From: JBNAGF01 sp049801055
GTDB taxonomy: Bacteria; Pseudomonadota; Alphaproteobacteria; Rhodobacterales; Rhodobacteraceae
DNA: 64,000 bases
Assembly: GCF_049801055.1 (NCBI RefSeq)
Contig: NZ_JBNAGF010000012.1
Span: 91,605 to 155,604, forward strand
Direction of reading: 5' to 3'
The position numbers were made by a program, and so were the translations under genes. The notes below the pieces were generated by a model that saw nothing but the letters and a program-made list of their open reading frames with translations, ran no database searches and was not told the origin of the DNA. Shown here one piece after another: positions 62,587 through 64,000 of this stretch; the first letter of the stretch is position 1, and every line of letters starts with the position of its first letter.

Positions 62587-63018
62587 CCTGATCTCCTGTT
62601 TCGATTGGATGGTGTCAACTCGTGGTTTGTTACCGTGAGTTAAAATGATTCTAAAAGAGGTTCAACGCTTGAAATGCTGCAGATGAAAATTTGAGGCGTC
62701 GTTTGTTCGCAAGAACTTATAGGTGAATCGGTTTGAAATATTTCGCATGTGCAGCATGGCCGTCCAATATTGGTTCGGTTGCACATGGGCATCGGCGTAA
62801 CTGACCAACTGGTCTCGTTTCGGAATGCAAGCGGTGCAATGCAGCCGTGCGGGGTTTCGGGGCAGACAACGGGGCAATAGTGCAGTATCTAGTGGGAAAC
62901 TCTGCGGTCTGATCGTCACACGAAACCGGCCGCATACATGTTGTGAACCCGCCCGAGCATTGCAGGGGCATTGCAAGTGCAACGGCAATAGCCAGAAAAC
63001 ATCACCCAGGAATTCGCC
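62587..63018. other. 432-bp intergenic region between peroxiredoxin and lipA
   Basis: No gene recognised. The most notable signal is the imperfect palindrome at 62639-62655. Long antisense frames overlapping this stretch (down to lipA) lack start signals and similarity. Confidence 0.45.
62639..62655. promoter_or_regulatory. Iron-control-like palindrome upstream of the peroxiredoxin gene
   Basis: On the minus strand it reads TTTAGAA-TCA-TTTTAAC, matching 12 of 14 positions of the Irr-type box TTTAGAA-N3-TTCTAAA. It lies about 53 bp before the peroxiredoxin start. A near-CtrA reading, TTAA-N7-CTAA, is also possible. Confidence 0.4.
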
Positions 63019-63972
63019 ATGGCCAGAGATCTGAAAATTCCCGAACAGCGCCATCCGGAAAAGGCGCATCGTCCGGATCAGTCGCAGCCCAAGAAACCGT
63101 CCTGGATCCGGGTGAAGGCGCCGGGCGGCAAAGGCTATGCCGATACCCACAAGATCATGCGCGAGAACAACCTCGTGACGGTTTGCGAAGAGGCGGGCTG
63201 TCCGAATGTGGGCGAATGCTGGAGCCAGGGCCACGCAACCATGATGATCATGGGCGAAATCTGTACCCGCGGCTGCACCTTCTGCAACATCGCCACCGGG
63301 CGGCCGGATGCGCTCGACACGTTCGAACCGGGCCGGGTCGCCCATGCGGTGGAAAAGCTGGGGCTCAATCACGTGGTGATCACCTCGGTCGACCGGGATG
63401 ATCTTGCAGATGGCGGCGCGGCGCATTTCGCCCAGACCATACGGGCGGTGCGCCACCGCAGCCCCAAGACCACGATCGAGATCCTGACCCCGGATTTCCT
63501 GAAATGCGACGACAATGTTCTGGAGGTGGTGGTCGAGGCCCGTCCGGACGTGTTCAACCACAATCTCGAAACCGTTCCGGGGCTTTACCCTTCGGTGCGC
63601 CCCGGCGCGCGATATTTCCACAGCCTGCGCCTGCTGCAGCGGGTCAAGGAGATGGATCCCGCAATGTTCACCAAATCCGGCATCATGGTGGGTCTGGGCG
63701 AAACCGAACAGCAGGTGCGGCAGGTGATGGACGACATGCGCGCGGCGGATGTGGATTTCCTGACCATTGGCCAGTATCTGCAACCGACGCCGAAACATCA
63801 CCGGGTCGACCGTTTCGTGACCCCCGAGGAGTTCGCCGCCTATGAGAAAGCCGCCTATGGCAAGGGGTTCGGCATGGTCTCGGCCACCCCGCTGACGCGA
63901 TCCTCCTACCACGCCGGTGACGACTTCGCCCGCCTGCGCGCGGCCCGGCAGGAAAAGCGCGGACAGGCATGA
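63019..63972 (+). CDS. lipA: Lipoyl synthase
   Basis: LipA inserts two sulfur atoms into octanoylated lipoyl domains, using radical SAM chemistry and an auxiliary Fe-S cluster. The 317-aa product has the auxiliary cluster Cys at 56, 61 and 67 (VTVCEEAGCPNVGECW) and the radical SAM CTRGCTFC with Cys82, 86 and 89. DFLKCDDNVLEVVVEARPDV and QYLQPTPKHHRVDRFVTPEE follow. The ATG at 63019 starts the family; an Arg/Lys/Pro-rich N-terminal extension of about 25 residues is normal. The next gene starts inside its stop (ATGA). Confidence 0.95.
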   Translation: MARDLKIPEQRHPEKAHRPDQSQPKKPSWIRVKAPGGKGYADTHKIMRENNLVTVCEEAGCPNVGECWSQGHATMMIMGEICTRGCTFCNIATGRPDALDTFEPGRVAHAVEKLGLNHVVITSVDRDDLADGGAAHFAQTIRAVRHRSPKTTIEILTPDFLKCDDNVLEVVVEARPDVFNHNLETVPGLYPSVRPGARYFHSLRLLQRVKEMDPAMFTKSGIMVGLGETEQQVRQVMDDMRAADVDFLTIGQYLQPTPKHHRVDRFVTPEEFAAYEKAAYGKGFGMVSATPLTRSSYHAGDDFARLRAARQEKRGQA

Positions 63973-64000
63973 CACCCGATACGCTGGCAAGATGGGTGGC
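63969..64000 (+). CDS. Partial gene downstream of lipA
   Basis: An ATG at 63969 overlaps the lipA stop by four bases and opens MTPDTLARWV before the window ends. Only ten residues are visible, so no family can be named. The overlap implies an operon with lipA. Confidence 0.4.
   Translation, partial: MTPDTLARWV

Noticed and set aside
62662..63990. A 442-codon minus-strand frame across lipA and the intergenic region.
   Set aside because: It is antisense to the clear lipA gene, starts without a ribosome-binding site and has no recognisable motif.

Overview
The window comes from the chromosome of an alphaproteobacterium of the Rhodobacteraceae, most likely the Roseobacter group. The evidence is the gene order aroK-aroB, pyrH/frr/uppS/cdsA/dxr/rseP/bamA/ompH/fabZ/lpxA/lpxI/lpxB and ligA-recG, the presence of both CtrA and its DUF1153 partner SciP, the DUF6456/DUF6477 pair, and G+C of roughly 60 percent by eye. 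No rRNA, tRNA, CRISPR array, prophage or complete insertion sequence was recognised. Almost everything is core chromosome.

Layout. 1-6.2 kb: envelope-associated small genes, shikimate genes aroK-aroB, a membrane metalloprotease with CBS domains, ssb, a lytic transglycosylase and a di-haem cytochrome c peroxidase. 6.0-14 kb: a peptide/opine-type ABC importer operon on the minus strand (Tat-exported binding protein, two permeases, fused double ATPase, unknown 86-aa protein) with an AraC-type regulator just upstream. 14-27.7 kb: miaA, then a long plus-strand envelope block running from pyrH and frr through undecaprenyl-PP, CDP-diacylglycerol and MEP isoprenoid enzymes to RseP, BamA, Skp/OmpH, FabZ and the lipid A enzymes LpxA, LpxI and LpxB. 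27.7-36.3 kb: mnmA, the cell-cycle regulators sciP and ctrA separated by a DUF1992 gene and a gene-poor stretch, then ligA-recG and a 39-aa membrane protein behind a LexA-type box. 36.4-45.7 kb: housekeeping genes (flavodoxin, MarC, SufU-like, hisI, gluQRS, trmFO, enoyl-CoA hydratase, thioesterase, GST, SigZ-type sigma factor, rplM-rpsI). 45.8-48.9 kb: a glycan-modification pair, a GT25 glycosyltransferase and a 745-aa FkbM-FkbM-GT11 fusion. 49-56 kb: TetR/ppk2, alpha/beta hydrolase/metA, a P-loop protein, two DMT exporters and small proteins. 56-64 kb: guaA, a DUF2270 membrane protein whose start is problematic, an MttB-family methyltransferase without pyrrolysine, DUF6477/DUF6456, a peroxiredoxin and lipA.

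Most noteworthy: (1) the 39-aa predicted membrane protein at 36032-36151 preceded by GTTC-N7-GTTC, the alphaproteobacterial SOS box, which resembles in design the SOS-induced division inhibitor SidA of Caulobacter; (2) the triple-domain FkbM-FkbM-fucosyltransferase-like protein overlapping a GT25 gene; (3) CtrA-like binding signals upstream of ctrA and between the DUF6477 and DUF6456 genes; (4) a dispersed hairpin element ending in an AGTATTT...AAGATGAAG tail, present three times; (5) a 73-bp inverted-repeat element downstream of the enoyl-CoA hydratase gene; (6) the DUF2270 gene with no canonical start codon. Starts given here were often moved inward from the longest open frame using ribosome-binding sites and family alignments recalled from memory; no search was run.
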